Source: Charina bottae (lineage: Eukaryota; Chordata; Lepidosauria; Squamata; Charinaidae). Taken from it: 64,000 nucleotides of DNA. Shown in pieces: positions 34,045-45,115 of this stretch. The stretch spans positions 692,001-756,000 of the forward strand of contig JALMGJ010000061.1 of the NCBI GenBank assembly GCA_023362775.1, written 5' to 3'. The position numbers and the translations under genes are program-made. Every line of letters starts with the position of its first letter. The first letter of the stretch is position 1. The notes below the pieces were generated by a model. The model saw only the letters and a program-made list of their open reading frames with translations, ran no database searches and had not been told where the DNA came from.

Positions 34045-34250
34045 CTCCCGTTGCCCCTTTAATTTTTCGTTTCCCTTTTAAGAGCTAATGAGATTTTAAT
34101 GCGGGTTTTTAATGAGCTTTTCTTCGAGTTCCCGAAGGAGGAGGGTATACGACTAGTAAATTAATAAACATCAATGCCCTGGGATGACATTGCAGCCGCG
34201 TGGCAACTTTTATGCTTCTGCCATTGATTTTCGTGGTGCATTTTTAAAAT
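34045..34250. promoter_or_regulatory. Promoter-flanking enhancer-like patch
   Basis: Abrupt switch from the CpG island to AT-rich DNA: CCTTTAATTTTTCG, GAGCTAATGAGATTTTAATG, TTTTTAATGAGC, TAGTAAATTAATAAAC and CCATTGATTTTCG. No repeat recognised. Likely a promoter-proximal regulatory element if the island is active. Confidence 0.45.
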
Positions 34251-34599
34251 TGTGGGTGTGTGATTTGGGCTCTAGTTCTAAAAGCCTGATTAGATGGGCC
34301 ACTCCCATCTTCCCAGCCAGGCTGGCCCATGAGTTCAACAAAACTGCTTCTGCCCCCAAATCTTCCCTAACCGGCGCTGGGCTACAATTCCTTCTGACCC
34401 TCCTGGTGCGACTGTGGACTTCCAGTCCAGCCTGAGAGGTGGGGAAGGTTGCAGGTGCAAGCCAGGCCACCAATCTCAGTTAGGCTCTCTTCTGAACACA
34501 AATATATTTTTATTTATCGTCTCTGAAGCCAGTTTTTTGGACAGGAACCATTCATTACCCAGGTCAGGGATTCATGTCGCCCACAATTGCCAGAACATC

Positions 34600-34645
34600 T
34601 CCAAACCAGATGCTCCAGACTACAGATCCTATTATCCTCAGCCAG
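34600..34645. mobile_element. MITE-like fragment
   Basis: CCAGATGCTCCAGACTACAG then CTATTATCCTCAGCCAGC resembles the abundant GATGTTGGACTACAACTCCCATCATCCCCAGCC repeat class in decayed form. Confidence 0.45.
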
Positions 34646-34649
34646 CACC

Positions 34650-35000
34650 ACCTCTGGCTCAGAACCGTGCAGCTCCAGCCCCTCCCCTCCGCCTGCCTCT
34701 CCCCGCGGATCTCCTCTGCCCCTTTGGCAGCCGGTGCCCCAAGAATCGGCCCGTCCCACAGACATATCCGTGGCCTTCTCCTGCTTTGCTGTGTACAGAG
34801 AGTGCAAATAACAACAACAACACGGCAGTGTTTCTGCGGTTCAAATACACTAAGCGTTTTCTCTTAATAGCTCTGCTCTGCTGTAGCACTAGAGAGATTT
34901 CCTGGGAATTAAAAACTGGCCTGTCTTCTCCAGCTTCAACGCACTGAAAGCCCCATCAGATCTGGCTTCCTTTTCTACAAATTATTGACTTATCAAGGTT
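34650..35000. other. Noncoding stretch, no gene seen
   Basis: (AAC)n at 34806-34823. No exon or clear element. Confidence 0.4.
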
Positions 35001-35165
35001 AAAATACACTCAGTGCAGTCCAAGCAAACTCCCGCATTATGCTGTCATCGGGAGCTGTGTTTTCATGGCAACGGGCCTCCTTTTCTGCACATTAAACGGT
35101 TGAGTTGTGCAAAGTTCAGACATTACATAAACAGAGAGGTAACAACAACAACAAAAATCAATGGG
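35000..35165. promoter_or_regulatory. Enhancer-like patch
   Basis: GGTTAAAATACACTC, CCCGCATTATGCTGTC, TTTTCATGGCAACGGG (RFX half-site) and GCACATTAAACGG, ending in an (AAC)n tract. Confidence 0.4.
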
Positions 35166-37235
35166 CGTGCAGGCATGGGAAGAGAAGATAGCATTGATTG
35201 GCCCAGCCATCAATACAGAGAGATCAGTGCGTCTTGGCCTCCACAAAACCTTCCCCGAACGGGTGAGAAAACAAGAGGCTGAAGGACATGCCGAGAGAAA
35301 ACACGTCCCCACCTCAGAATCTGCCTTTCCAGATGTCAGAATTTAATTAATACCTGCCCCTTACTCTCTGCCACAGCTCAGCTGATTTTGTAACTTTTTG
35401 TGCCCGCAACCCATCTAGCGCCACACGCTCGCAAGTTGCAAGCAGGCACCCCCCATCCTTTGCGAGCCCATCAGGGCCCCTCAGCCCCCCGCATATTGCA
35501 GGCCTTTGAAGTTGCAGGCAACCAACCAGGCGGACGAAGTCAAAGGAAAACAAGCCCTCAAAAGGCAGGCGCTTTTTCTGGGCCAGGAAAACAGAATCTC
35601 TGCTTGTAGGGTCTTCACTCTATGCATGACTGGGATCAGAAGCAGACGTCTAACCCTCCTCGGAACGTTTCAGGGCAGCCTTTTTATTCTGAGCATGGAT
35701 TGGAGATACGAAACCCGCCTCCCAACCCAGAGCAGGAACCAGTTCCTACCGCCTGCTGGAGCCAAGGAAGAAGCCAAGGGGGCACCAGTGACGGTGGGGC
35801 AGGGAGATCACTTGGTGGAACGGCCCCTGTTTGGGGTCAACTGGGGCCCTCGAGAAGCACCCTATTCCTACCCAAGATGCAGCGCTGGGGCAAAATACAT
35901 AAGATCTGAGCATGATGGGATGCTGTCATTCCCCACCGCAATGGCTGTGCAGGTGCCCGAGCCGTGCAGGGTTGGCACACGTCCAGAGGGAGAGGAGACG
36001 AAGCGCAAGAGTTGGCTTTCCCCAAGCTGTCCGTACAGACACCGGCCTCCTTTCCCTGCGTGCCGCTTTAGAGACAAGTCTAAAGAGGTCTCAAATGCAC
36101 GAAGCAACCCCCCTCGGCCCCTCTTTAAAAAGGGGTCGAGAGACTTGCAAAAGGGTTCCTTTGGAGCAAGGGCTGGAAATACTCCCCTTGCTCCGAATTG
36201 CCACAAGAGCCTTGCTGAGCAAAATCGGGCACTGTTGGCCCCATTCAGAGAGGGGACGGGAAGCACGACCCTCGCTCTTCACCGGCTCGTGAAAATCCCC
36301 CCTCTGCCTAGCATCGCAACAGGCTGATGTCAGCTGGGGCCACAGAGTTCTGAGACACAACACCAAATGTTGGTTTAGCATCAAGCCAAGCCACCGGGGA
36401 GGGATTAGAAATAGCCACTTCCCAGTTTCACTAACCAGCTCCCAACCTGGAGATTCACAGCCCGCCCACCCAAAGGGCAAACGTAAAACAAAACCACGCC
36501 ATCTCACCAGCTTAGAAGAGAACCTGGAGGTCATCTATTCTGCGCCCCAACAGAGGCCTGCGGTCTCGGTGGTGAGGGGGGCGGGAAGGCCGTATTTTAA
36601 CAGGCCGGAGCACCAATCTTGCTCTGCGTGCGGGAGGAGGAGGGGAGGGTGAGGAAAGGACCCTGACTGAAAAAGCTTCCTGGCCCAGGTGGGGGGTGCT
36701 GGGGCTTAAAGGAGCCCACCAGAGGCAGAACGCCACATGTCTGTCTTGAGGAGGGGGAGACACAGCTCGTGGGAGAGATCTAAGGAGCAGCAAAGGAAAT
36801 GACAACACAAAGGCAACATCTGTTGTGAGAAACAGGCCAGAGGGGTTTGGGGGGGATACTAAAGGGGCCGCCTCCCCTTTTTGCAATCGGGTCCATAAAC
36901 GGGGTGGATTTCCTGTTTACTGAAAGAGGCTGGCCATGTCTGATTCAGGGGGCAGTTTTCTCTTGGCTTCTTACGTTAGAGAGCACAGCAAGGCGTGTGA
37001 TGCTTCTTTGCGGGGCCACGCTGCGCTGAAGGCACAGAGATGCTGCTGGGGCGTTGGGGCGCCCTTTCTTCTCCACCATGGCCCCAAACCCCAAGTCCAA
37101 GAAGGAAGGGTGGAAGAGGAGAGGGGAGATTCCCCCTTCAAAAGCCAACACTGTGTACGCGCCAAGTCTCGGGCGACCTTTTCGATGTCACTCAAACATT
37201 GTCTGTCTTGCCATATTCCATATATGATGGAATTG
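35165..37235. other. Noncoding stretch, no gene seen
   Basis: Unique DNA. A plus-strand open frame spans 35506-36327 but has no domain, no codon-pattern support that I can see, and antisense frames overlap it. No transposon recognised. Confidence 0.4.
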
Positions 37236-37239
37236 GGAC

Positions 37240-37430
37240 ATTTGGAAACTCGAGCAGAGAGTGGTCGTTGAAGACAACCTGAAGGCCCGGTTATCTCATT
37301 TCAACACACACACAATGCCCCAGTGAACTGTCCCAATTAAACTCTGCCTCAAAAACAATTTAAACACTAAAGGGTTTCCATTTTGGATCACACTACCTGC
37401 ATTTATTACCCAGAGACCAACTCGCAGCAG
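37240..37430. promoter_or_regulatory. Enhancer-like patch
   Basis: GGTTATCTCATTTC, CCCAATTAAACTC, AACAATTTAAACAC, TTTTGGATCACACTACC and GCATTTATTACCC. Repeat-free AT-rich island. Confidence 0.4.
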
Positions 37431-37434
37431 GCTA

Positions 37435-39230
37435 GGCCTTGGCAATTTGGCAGAGACGGACCGAGAGGCACCTATCAAGCCCAGGGGTGGCTTGGATCTG
37501 CTCCTGTGCAAGCCTGCGCCAACGTCTCACCTTAGCAGAATGGCGCCCTGGCTAAAACAGGCCCAAACTGGCCTCGGGCAAGAGCTGATGGGGTCGGGAA
37601 GGGGTAAAGAAAAGACCCCCAAGAGTCTGGTGGGACACTGCTACCCAAGACTCATGAAATCAAAGAAGAGCCATATGACAGGCGGCCCAATTCAGCAGAG
37701 GGATGCAAAAGGCCCGTCTCCTTTATTGCTTCCTTGAACAACAGGGTCTCCCAGCACCTCTGGAATCAGTTGCTCCCGTAAGACTTTGATCTTTAATGGG
37801 AAGACAATCCTGCAATGGACTTCCGATGCTCTTTGATTGCAAACAGAGGCGGGAGCTGTCTGAGCCAATAAACAAGGGGAAGTTACAGCCGGCCTTTGAA
37901 GATGTTTTCAGCGGGATGGGGGGGGGGGGCAGCAAAGAGCCAGACTTGCCCCATAAAACTCACACCCCCTTCCCACAAGTCATCCTGCGAAAGACCCCTT
38001 GAGACTCACCCTCCCCTCGTTTGCTCACCCAGGTTAACCCGTAGCCTGGAGAGACTTTCACCCTCCGGACGAACCTTCCCACCTGGGAAAGATCACGAAA
38101 TGTACTCGGAGCATTTTCAGAAACAGCAGCTCCCTTCCACAACGTTGCAAGAAATTGCAGGCTGGCCCCGTGGCAGGGAAGGCGGGCGTGTGCCAAATCA
38201 AAGGGGTCGATGGAAAGTTATCGTTCAGCTGGCGCAATCCAAGGGCTCTCTGGCGAAAGAAGGATCGACGCCCACGGACGAGGCTAGCCGGCGCAGGGAG
38301 ACTTGACGCCAGGTCTCGCCCCCTTCAAGGCAGGGTTCCCCCCGCGGCAGGTCGGCAGGAATTGCTCCTTCCTTGGGGGGAAGCGGAGAAGGGAAGCCAG
38401 CGCAAGAGAGGGAGAGAAGGGAGGCTTCTTGGCCCGGTTCCCGCTGGGATGTTGCCCGTTTTTCAAACAACCGTGTTGCTGCTGAAATTCCAGATGGAAA
38501 TGGGAAAAATATTGGCAGTTCTAAAAAACGGTTCTAGAGAGTCGGAATAACAAGGCCAAAACAACAAGCAAATGAGTGACAAATTCCAAGATTTCTTTGG
38601 CACGGAGTTACGAGCGTTTGTTTACCGGCGGCGGGGGGAGGCGGCCCGTTTTGAAGGTGAGGCTCTGCCTCCTTTCAGTCGGCCCCCAAGTCTCCTTGGA
38701 GCTCCTCCCCTCGGGATGGAACCCGAAGGCCAGCCCGCTTCTCCGAGTCGCGGCCCTTTCGGTCTCCTAGTCGGGAGTGGCCGCTTGGATCGCCCGGGAA
38801 GGGCGGGGCGGGGGAGGCGGTGAACTCTTCCCCAGAGGCTCCGGGCTGCGTCCTGGGGGAGGAGAGTCGCGGTGGCCCCGGAGAAGGTTCCCGCTGGGCG
38901 GCCATAACATCCGTGAAAGCTCACCAGACCCTGGGGATGGGCACAGGGCGCTGATCCCTGCCTGGCGCCTCTGGGCACACAGGAAGAGGTGGCGTGCCAT
39001 GGGGAAGGCCACGGGCGGGGCCCTGTGGGGTCTGCAGCCTGCCTCCTCCGACTGGGCCCTTGATCCGAGCAGCCCAGGGCCCCGCCGGCCCCGAGCCTCC
39101 TTGCCGTTTGCAAGCGCCCGCATTCCGCTTCTGGTGCCAATGGGCCCGGAGAGGAGAGGAGAGGAGAGGAGGGGGAAACGCTGAGCTGGGAAACCTCTCA
39201 GACTTGTTACAGGTGAAAAGGGAAGGGGGC
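37435..39230. other. Noncoding, with a minor CpG-rich segment
   Basis: CpG-richer between about 38270 and 39100, possibly a small secondary island. (GAGAG)n-like tract at 39152-39172. No exon recognised on either strand. Confidence 0.35.
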
Positions 39231-39234
39231 TCTG

Positions 39235-39295
39235 AGCCCTTTCCCCTCCCCAAGGCTATGATTAGCTTGATTATGGTCATTAACTTGGCCCGGCA
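39235..39295. promoter_or_regulatory. Short enhancer-like patch
   Basis: GGCTATGATTAGCTTGATTATGG and GTCATTAACTTGG directly before a C-run (39298-39310). Confidence 0.35.
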
Positions 39296-39451
39296 ATTCC
39301 CCCCCCCCCCCGTTTTTCTCTCTTGCTTGCACCAAAGAGGATTCTGGGAATCCATCCCCCTCCCCATTTGAGCGTCCCCCTTCTTATTAGCTTCAGTGCA
39401 GAAATTCTGGGCAAGCGGAGAGGTGCAATTAGCTATGCATGTGGCTTTATT

Positions 39452-39497
<46 letters not shown>
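39452..39497. repeat. (GT)n microsatellite
   Basis: About 20 GT dinucleotides with one GC interruption at the start. Confidence 0.95.
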
Positions 39498-39500
<3 letters not shown>

Positions 39501-39604
39501 TTTGCACAAAAAGGGGAAAGAACTATCTATTTTTGTGGGTCCCTTCTGGGAAACAGCAATCTGTGGGCCTCTTGCTCTCTCCTTCCCTCTCCCTCTTCCT
39601 GAAG

Positions 39605-39880
39605 CCTCCATTATCCACAGCTGCTTAATTGAAGAGTGTCGTTGGCGGCTGGAGTTAAAGCTGCCTAAAAGCCTGGGCACGCGGGAAACTCTTGCATTAT
39701 AAATTGATTCACCGGGAGGGAGGCCTTAATTACAGATGCTTCCGTGGGCACCGGTTTTTACAGCAGCCCGACCAGGGTGTGGGCAATTCTGGCTAAAATG
39801 GGTTGATTAGCCTCCACTTTATGTCCCTGGGACTATTAAATGGACCCTAGAAACCTATTAATGCCGCACTGCCATAAAGA
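39605..39880. promoter_or_regulatory. Enhancer-like block
   Basis: GCTGCTTAATTGAAG, CATTATAAATTGATTC, GGCCTTAATTACAG, GGTTGATTAGCC, ACTATTAAATGG and CTATTAATGCC. One of the denser homeodomain-core runs. Confidence 0.45.
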
Positions 39881-39911
39881 ATTGATGAGCAAGCACGAGG
39901 GCGTGGAGACG

Positions 39912-39937
39912 GGGGAGGGAGGGAGGGAGGGAGGGGT
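39912..39937. repeat. (GGGA)n tract
   Basis: Tandem GGGA units in a purine-rich stretch. Confidence 0.85.
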
Positions 39938-40294
39938 GGGCAGCCCATTAAAGATGGCCCCCCACGGGATCCAGCCACACGGGCAGGGCTGGACTGCTAA
40001 AAATACATAAAGGGGACAGTGGCCAGGGGAACACGGGGCCTGGCCCTGCAGAGACTCCATCGCCACCCACTTTTGGTCTTCGAGACCAGACACAGGGCGT
40101 TGCACAGCCAGCGCATGAGAGGCGGCGAGATATGGGGCTGACGGGGGCTTCCCACCCGGCTCTTTCCAGCTCCTGCACCTCTTTATTCCACCTGCTGACT
40201 GTGTTATTTGCACATACGAAGTCTCCGCTTCCAAAACTCAGGGGTCTTGAGAATCTTCCCAAAGCCCCCTCTCTGCCGGCCATAGAAGATTCCC

Positions 40295-40330
40295 ACTCGC
40301 TCACCCTGGGGGACTCGCTCACCCTGGGGG
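40295..40330. repeat. Perfect tandem duplication, 18-bp unit
   Basis: ACTCGCTCACCCTGGGGG twice head to tail; probable slippage or short tandem duplication. Confidence 0.95.
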
Positions 40331-40424
40331 ACTAGAGACTCCGAGTCCTCTGCAGAGGATCAGGAATGAGTACATGGAAGTGGCAAGTCCGAAACTTTTT
40401 CTGGGAATTTTTTATGACTTCCCA

Positions 40425-40545
40425 GTCTAGTCTCCGGCTCTGGAACATTCAAGTGCTCTCCCATCCAAGCATTATCCAGGTCCCACGACCCTGACCGGCT
40501 TTCGGAGATTAGCCAGTCAGCTGGCGGCTGCCCTGAGCAAATACC
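40425..40545 (-). mobile_element. 5S-rRNA-derived SINE relic, antisense
   Basis: CTCTCCCATCCAAGC, ATTATCCAGGTCCC, GACCCTGACCGGC and TTTCGGAGATTAG match in order the reverse complement of the internal promoter half of 5S rRNA (TCTCCCATCCAAGTACTAAC...CTTAGCTTCCGAGATC). It is therefore a diverged copy of a 5S-derived SINE or a 5S pseudogene. It is too mutated to be a working 5S gene. A second copy lies about 2 kb away in the same orientation. Confidence 0.75.
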
Positions 40546-40925
40546 ATGTAAAGAATCGGGGCCTGAAGGAGGAACCACAGGGACGCTAGGAATGAGACCG
40601 TGGATCCATCCGGCCAGTATTTTTCACTCGGACAATCAGCTTTCCTGAGTTCCAAGCCAGATTTTCCAAGCCCAATCTGGGGGGTGCTAGGAGAGATTTT
40701 CTCCTGTAAGCGCCGGTCTTTCTGCAAAGTGAAGACACCGGGAGGGCTGTTCTACCCACCCTGGGCCGGTGTTGAGTGCTGGGCAGCCAGCCCGCTTCCA
40801 TGAAGGCAACCGTGACAAGCCCCCAGCTCCAGGTGTGCCGTCCCCAAGCCCCGAGCTGGAAGGCCTTGATTCCTCCGTGCGTGCGCCTAAAAGGGTCCTG
40901 AGTGCACACGCAAGCTGCCGCCTCG
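40545..40925. other. Noncoding stretch, no gene seen
   Basis: Unique DNA, no element recognised. Confidence 0.4.
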
Positions 40926-40929
40926 GCGC

Positions 40930-41050
40930 CGCCTCTAAATCGCTCCTGTAAATCAATGTGTCAGCATGCAGTCCTCCAATTAGCATTAGCTGCTATGATT
41001 ACTCGTCTTCTCTCCGCAAACTTCTGGGAATTGATCTCGGCAGCCATGGG
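40930..41050. promoter_or_regulatory. Enhancer-like patch
   Basis: CTGTAAATCAATGTG, CCAATTAGCATTAGC, GCTATGATTACTCG and GAATTGATCTCGG. Confidence 0.4.
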
Positions 41051-41805
41051 CTGGCGAGGGTCATCCTCCCAAAACAGCTGGTGGGTGGGGGGCTCCATCT
41101 CTGCAAGTCACCCTTCCCGGCGGAGGCGAGGTGGGGAATCCTGGTCTCCCCGTCTGTCCGTCCTGGACGGCAACGAGAGAGCTGGCCCCGGTCCTGGGCC
41201 GGGGGGGCAGCGGCCTCAGGGAGATTTTCAAGGCCTCGAGGAGACGCTCTCCCTGCTGCTGCTCTAGCCAAGGGGACGCCGCCCTCCCTGGGCTACCCTG
41301 ATCCCCACCTTGGCAGAGGTCAGTTCCGTAGCGACACCCGCAGTGGCCGTCTGTGAAGCTTCTGCTGCTGTCACTGGGACGGAGGCAGCAACTCTGCAAG
41401 AGGAGGAGGCTGGTGCCCGCCGGGCCCCCACCGGGAACCTGCAGGAGCAATTTCTCGCTGCGGATCAAGAGGAAGCCTCGATAGATTCACTGTCACCGAA
41501 ACTTGCTAAGAACAGGAGGCTGTAAGCTAAAGGCAACTTCCGCTGGTGGCTGTTTTCCTGGATTGGTTAACACTCGATCCAAGTCCCTGAACTTTGCATC
41601 CCTGAACTTTGCATCTGGGGGTCGACGGATGGGCAAGGTTTGTTGTGAGGTCCGACGGGCAGATCGAACAGTGGGGAGGAGGCCGGACCACCCGCGGGCC
41701 AGTGGGGGCGAGGAACCCCCTGCGGCAGATGCGGCCAGCTCCAGCTGGGGCAGATCCTGGCCTGCCTCCTCAGAGATACGCCGAGGAAGGGAGAGCGAAG
41801 CCCGC
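41050..41805. other. Noncoding stretch with a tandem duplication
   Basis: CCCTGAACTTTGCAT is tandemly duplicated at 41585-41614. Otherwise GC-rich unique DNA without a gene. Confidence 0.5.
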
Positions 41806-41809
41806 CTCG

Positions 41810-41990
41810 GAAAGGGCGTTGATGGCTAATCAATTTCCCAGAGTCAGAAAGAGACAAATTGTCCAAATGCATCAGCCATTAACCACCACCTTCCCTAATG
41901 CGATTTTACAATTTCCTATAATTGAGTCGCCGTGTAACTTTCCTCACTTTCTCCCTGGTTATTACCTGGAACTGGGTCAACTGTGTTCAG
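41810..41990. promoter_or_regulatory. Enhancer-like patch
   Basis: GATGGCTAATCAATTTCC, GCCATTAACCACC, CTAATGCGATTTTAC and CCTATAATTGAGTCG. No repeat recognised. Confidence 0.45.
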
Positions 41991-41994
41991 CGTC

Positions 41995-42390
41995 AAGCTG
42001 CCGGCAGGGAACAGTTGAAAACGTAATCTCCCCGAGCCTCCTAGTGGGCCGCCGTATTCGCCCCCCTCAAAACACCTGCCACCGGGGGGGGCACTCCCCC
42101 CGCAACCCTCTTGTTCACGTACACAACCACCCTGGCTGCGGGGGGAGGCCCGGCTGGTCCTGCGGCTGACGGAGGGGATGCGCGGGTCCAGCCCGAGGAA
42201 GAGCCAGGATCCGGAATATCTTCCGATGGTCAACAGGCCAAACAGATAGGCAATCGCTCGCGATGAGTGGCTGAATCGTTTCTCCTCATGGCTTGTCCGA
42301 ACATCTAGAAAAAAAGTGGCATCTCCTTGCAGGCAAACAGCCCCTGAAGGTTTCCTGGTCGTGAATGGAGGCCGTGTGCTGCTGCCTTCC
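41995..42390. other. Noncoding stretch, no gene seen
   Basis: GC-rich unique sequence, no gene or clear repeat. Confidence 0.4.
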
Positions 42391-42424
42391 TCCAACAGGT
42401 TCTGTTGGCCTAGACCACAGGTTT

Positions 42425-42495
42425 GGGATCTCCCAGTGGTCTCCCATCCAAAGACTAACCAGTTCCAAGTGTGCTGAGGTTTTCAAGATCGTCAT
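42425..42495 (-). mobile_element. 5S-rRNA-derived SINE relic, antisense, copy 2
   Basis: AGTGGTCTCCCATCCAAAG, ACTAACCAGTTCCAAG, GTGCTGAGG and TTTTCAAGATCG follow the reverse complement of 5S rRNA in the same order as the copy at 40425-40545, with different substitutions. This argues for independent insertions of one SINE family or an old duplication. Confidence 0.75.
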
Positions 42496-42608
42496 ACGCT
42501 GGCAAAACCAGCAGATTTTTTCCAGTCCCCACAAATGCCTCTGCCCCTGAAATTAAGAGTTTTTCACAGGCCACCTTTCACTGGAGTATCCCACCGCAAC
42601 ATTTGGTG

Positions 42609-42634
42609 GTGGAGGAGGAGGAGGAGGAGGAGGA
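42609..42634. repeat. (GGA)n microsatellite
   Basis: About eight GGA units. Confidence 0.9.
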
Positions 42635-42639
42635 AGATG

Positions 42640-43535
42640 GCTGGGTAACAGTTTGCATATCGCTGCGGGAAGGGCAGAGGGTTCACAACAAGACAAAACG
42701 TGAAACAAATGAATTCCGGCATCATCCCTGAACAGGCCCATATAGCCAGGTTCCATTCTGGCAGGTTCGAGGGCAAAAGCATCACAACGCTCTTGTGCCA
42801 AGCAGTATCTAGTCCTGTCCTGGAGCCGCACACCCAACTGCTCGTCTCACAGATGGGGGGGGGGCTATGCCAAAGGGAAAACCTGAACAGCAGGGAATGA
42901 TTCTTCCAAGAGCAAATGGCCACCGGCCGTGGCCCCAAACGGGTCAACTTAAGAGGAGGGAGCAAACGCTGCTCAGCTGGAGAGTGATCCCATGCCCGGG
43001 CGGAGGACTGGACGGGCGACCAGCTCAGGGGAGGCTGAACTAAGGGACGCTGGCAGATTCCTCTGCTGGAGAATTCAGAGACCAGGTTTGCATCTCCGTT
43101 TGGCCCGGAAATTTCTGGGGCCAAATTGTTTGTTCTTGGCCTGGCCCGTCCCGCAGATTTCTAGGAAGCTGGAAATGCTCAGCAGCCGCAACAAGGCTCT
43201 GTGGGCGGAAGGTGGCACGTCCAACGTCCTTGGAGAGCATCGCCCTTGGAGCTCCAGTGACGTGGCCTTTCTGGAGGGGGGTCCAGAGAGAGGCGTCCAA
43301 ATGGAATTACTAATCCCACAGTTGAAAACGTCCCCCAAACTGCCAACCAAGTCTCACCATCCCAAGCCCGTTCGGAAGCACTTGGCCTTTGCCCGGGCTT
43401 AGCTTAACCCCCCGCGTGCCAGGAAGCAGGCGGGTCGTCGGAGGGACCCCGCACGGGCCTGCCGTCCTTGGCCAAGGTCGATGGAAGCCGAAAGGCCCGC
43501 CTGATGCGGGCGGTGTGGGGGCACGGCTTTTCTCA
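42640..43535. other. Noncoding stretch, no gene seen
   Basis: Unique DNA, no repeat or exon recognised. Confidence 0.4.
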
Positions 43536-43539
43536 AGGT

Positions 43540-43660
43540 TAGAGCTGGCAATTAAGGACCGGCATTTGCATGCGGCACATGACTCCGGCTAATTGCAGGC
43601 TGGAAAGGGAAATGATTTTTAGATAGAATTGTTTGCAAGAGGAAGGGAAGGAAAAGCCTT
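43540..43660. promoter_or_regulatory. Enhancer-like patch
   Basis: TGGCAATTAAGGACC, GCATTTGCATGCGG (octamer-like), CGGCTAATTGCAGG and TAGATAGAATTG. Confidence 0.4.
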
Positions 43661-43664
43661 ATGT

Positions 43665-44010
43665 GCAGCACAGTACTTGCCGGGGTTAACTCCTTGGGCT
43701 CCTCAGCGCCAGGGAGCAGTGCCGGCATGCCCGGCGCCCGGGCCATCCACCAGTTGCAGGAGGCAGCCACGAGGCCACGAGCCGGTTCAGGATTCTGCCT
43801 GGGGAACCGCCCTGCAGCCGGAGCCCTGTGTCTTGCTGAGCCGTCCTCAGGCAGGGCTGGGACGGGAGGGCCCCGGCAGGGTTACAAGGGGGGGGGCAAG
43901 CCTCTGGGGCGCCCCCCCTCCAGCCCGCAGGGCCCACATCTCCACCGTCTGCAGCCACTTTGCGAGTTCTTCCTGAAGGCACCTGGGAGGGAGGGTGCTG
44001 GGCGGGCGCC
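43665..44010. other. Noncoding stretch, no gene seen
   Basis: GC-rich, no element recognised. Confidence 0.4.
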
Positions 44011-44011
44011 G

Positions 44012-44118
44012 GGCTTAATTTGCTCTCCTCATTTGATCAAGAGCAGGGTGACATTTGGCAAAAGTTGCTGATGAAGGATTGAGTGATTAATTGCCATGGC
44101 AACCAACCTCCGGCTTAA
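44012..44118. promoter_or_regulatory. Enhancer-like patch with RFX-type palindrome
   Basis: Contains CATTTGATCAAGAGC, GAGTGATTAATTGCC and the perfect 12-bp palindrome TTGCCATGGCAA (44091-44102), the core of an RFX X-box, then CGGCTTAATGATGG. The closely packed homeodomain and RFX-like sites suggest a regulatory element. Confidence 0.45.
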
Positions 44119-44399
44119 TGATGGGGATGAGCAGAAGACAAAAGCCGGCCCTGAGGAGGCGCAAGAGGCAAAGGGTGGGGGGCTGGGGTGAAAGAGAGAG
44201 GGGGGGAAGGAGACCCCAAGTTGGAAAGTGGCTCCTGAGGAGGGGGACCCCATCCCCAAGTAATTACCGAGGATTGAAGGGGGAGCAGTTCCAGGCTTGC
44301 ACTTAATGAGACTCACCTGCAGCGTTGCCATGCCGACCAAATTTAGAGGACCCGCACACTAAAAAAGGAGACGGGAACGAGGGTGGCTTCAGAGACAGC

Positions 44400-44438
44400 G
44401 GGACTACAACTCTCAGAATTCCCAGCCAGCATGGCTCC
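44400..44438. mobile_element. Broken MITE arm
   Basis: GGACTACAACTCTCAGAATT and CCCAGCCAGCATGGC match the left arm and loop of the palindromic MITE class seen complete elsewhere in the window. The second arm is missing. Confidence 0.6.
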
Positions 44439-44439
44439 C

Positions 44440-44995
44440 GGAGGGAAAAGAAGGAAGGAGCCGAAGTGGGGCCGTCCTGCCTCCCCAGCCCCCATCGCTG
44501 GCTCCTGTCTAGGCTGCCCCGTTAGAAGGTCCCCAAGATGGGACTGGAGGGTAATTCCGCCCTTGCCCATCGGGGGCAGCAGAGCTCCCCCGAGGAAGGG
44601 GCAGCAGCGCCCCCTGCTGGCACATAAGGACATTCGCAGCGGCACCGGCTGGTTCCGGACCCTCAATCCGTCACAACTACGGGTCAAGGGTTTGGGCTGA
44701 GGGATTTCCTTTGTTTTCTTTTCCTTTGGGACTTCTGGAGGCCACGCATCATGCACCAGTGTGCATAAACAGGCTGCAGCTCCGGATCGCTCAGAATTGT
44801 GTGGCCTGGCCTGGCAGATAAGGGTGCGCTGCAATCCCGCCTTTTGGCCCGGGGGGTCTTTTGCTCCACGAGGAGCAGAACAGACCCTGTTGGACTGACC
44901 CAAATCGAGGCTTCCTCCAAAAGCGAAGGGCCGCTTCTTTCTTGCCGATCCCAATTTCTGTAAAAAGGAAGGGAAACGTAACCTGCCACGCCTCC
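44440..44995. other. Noncoding stretch, no gene seen
   Basis: Unique DNA; CAGCGCCCCCTGCTGG at 44606-44621 matches the CTCF core (CCCCCTGCTGG) and could be a CTCF site. Confidence 0.4.
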
Positions 44996-45115
44996 AAGGA
45001 CACTGTCTTTCATTATTCCACCATAAACGATCACGACCGTTCATTGCGGGGCCCTCATTACAAATTTATATCACAGTTTAATGTGTTCGCTCACATCCGA
45101 TGCCCCTCGGCTCTC
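44995..45115. promoter_or_regulatory. Enhancer-like patch
   Basis: TTTCATTATTCCACC, CCTCATTACAAATTTATATC and CAGTTTAATGTGTTCGC. Repeat-free. Confidence 0.4.

Noticed and set aside
35506..36327. 273-codon plus-strand open frame
   Set aside because: No domain, no convincing exon boundaries and heavy overlap with antisense frames.
40425..40545. Functional 5S rRNA gene
   Set aside because: The match is partial and carries many substitutions and indels; no intact internal promoter or terminator.
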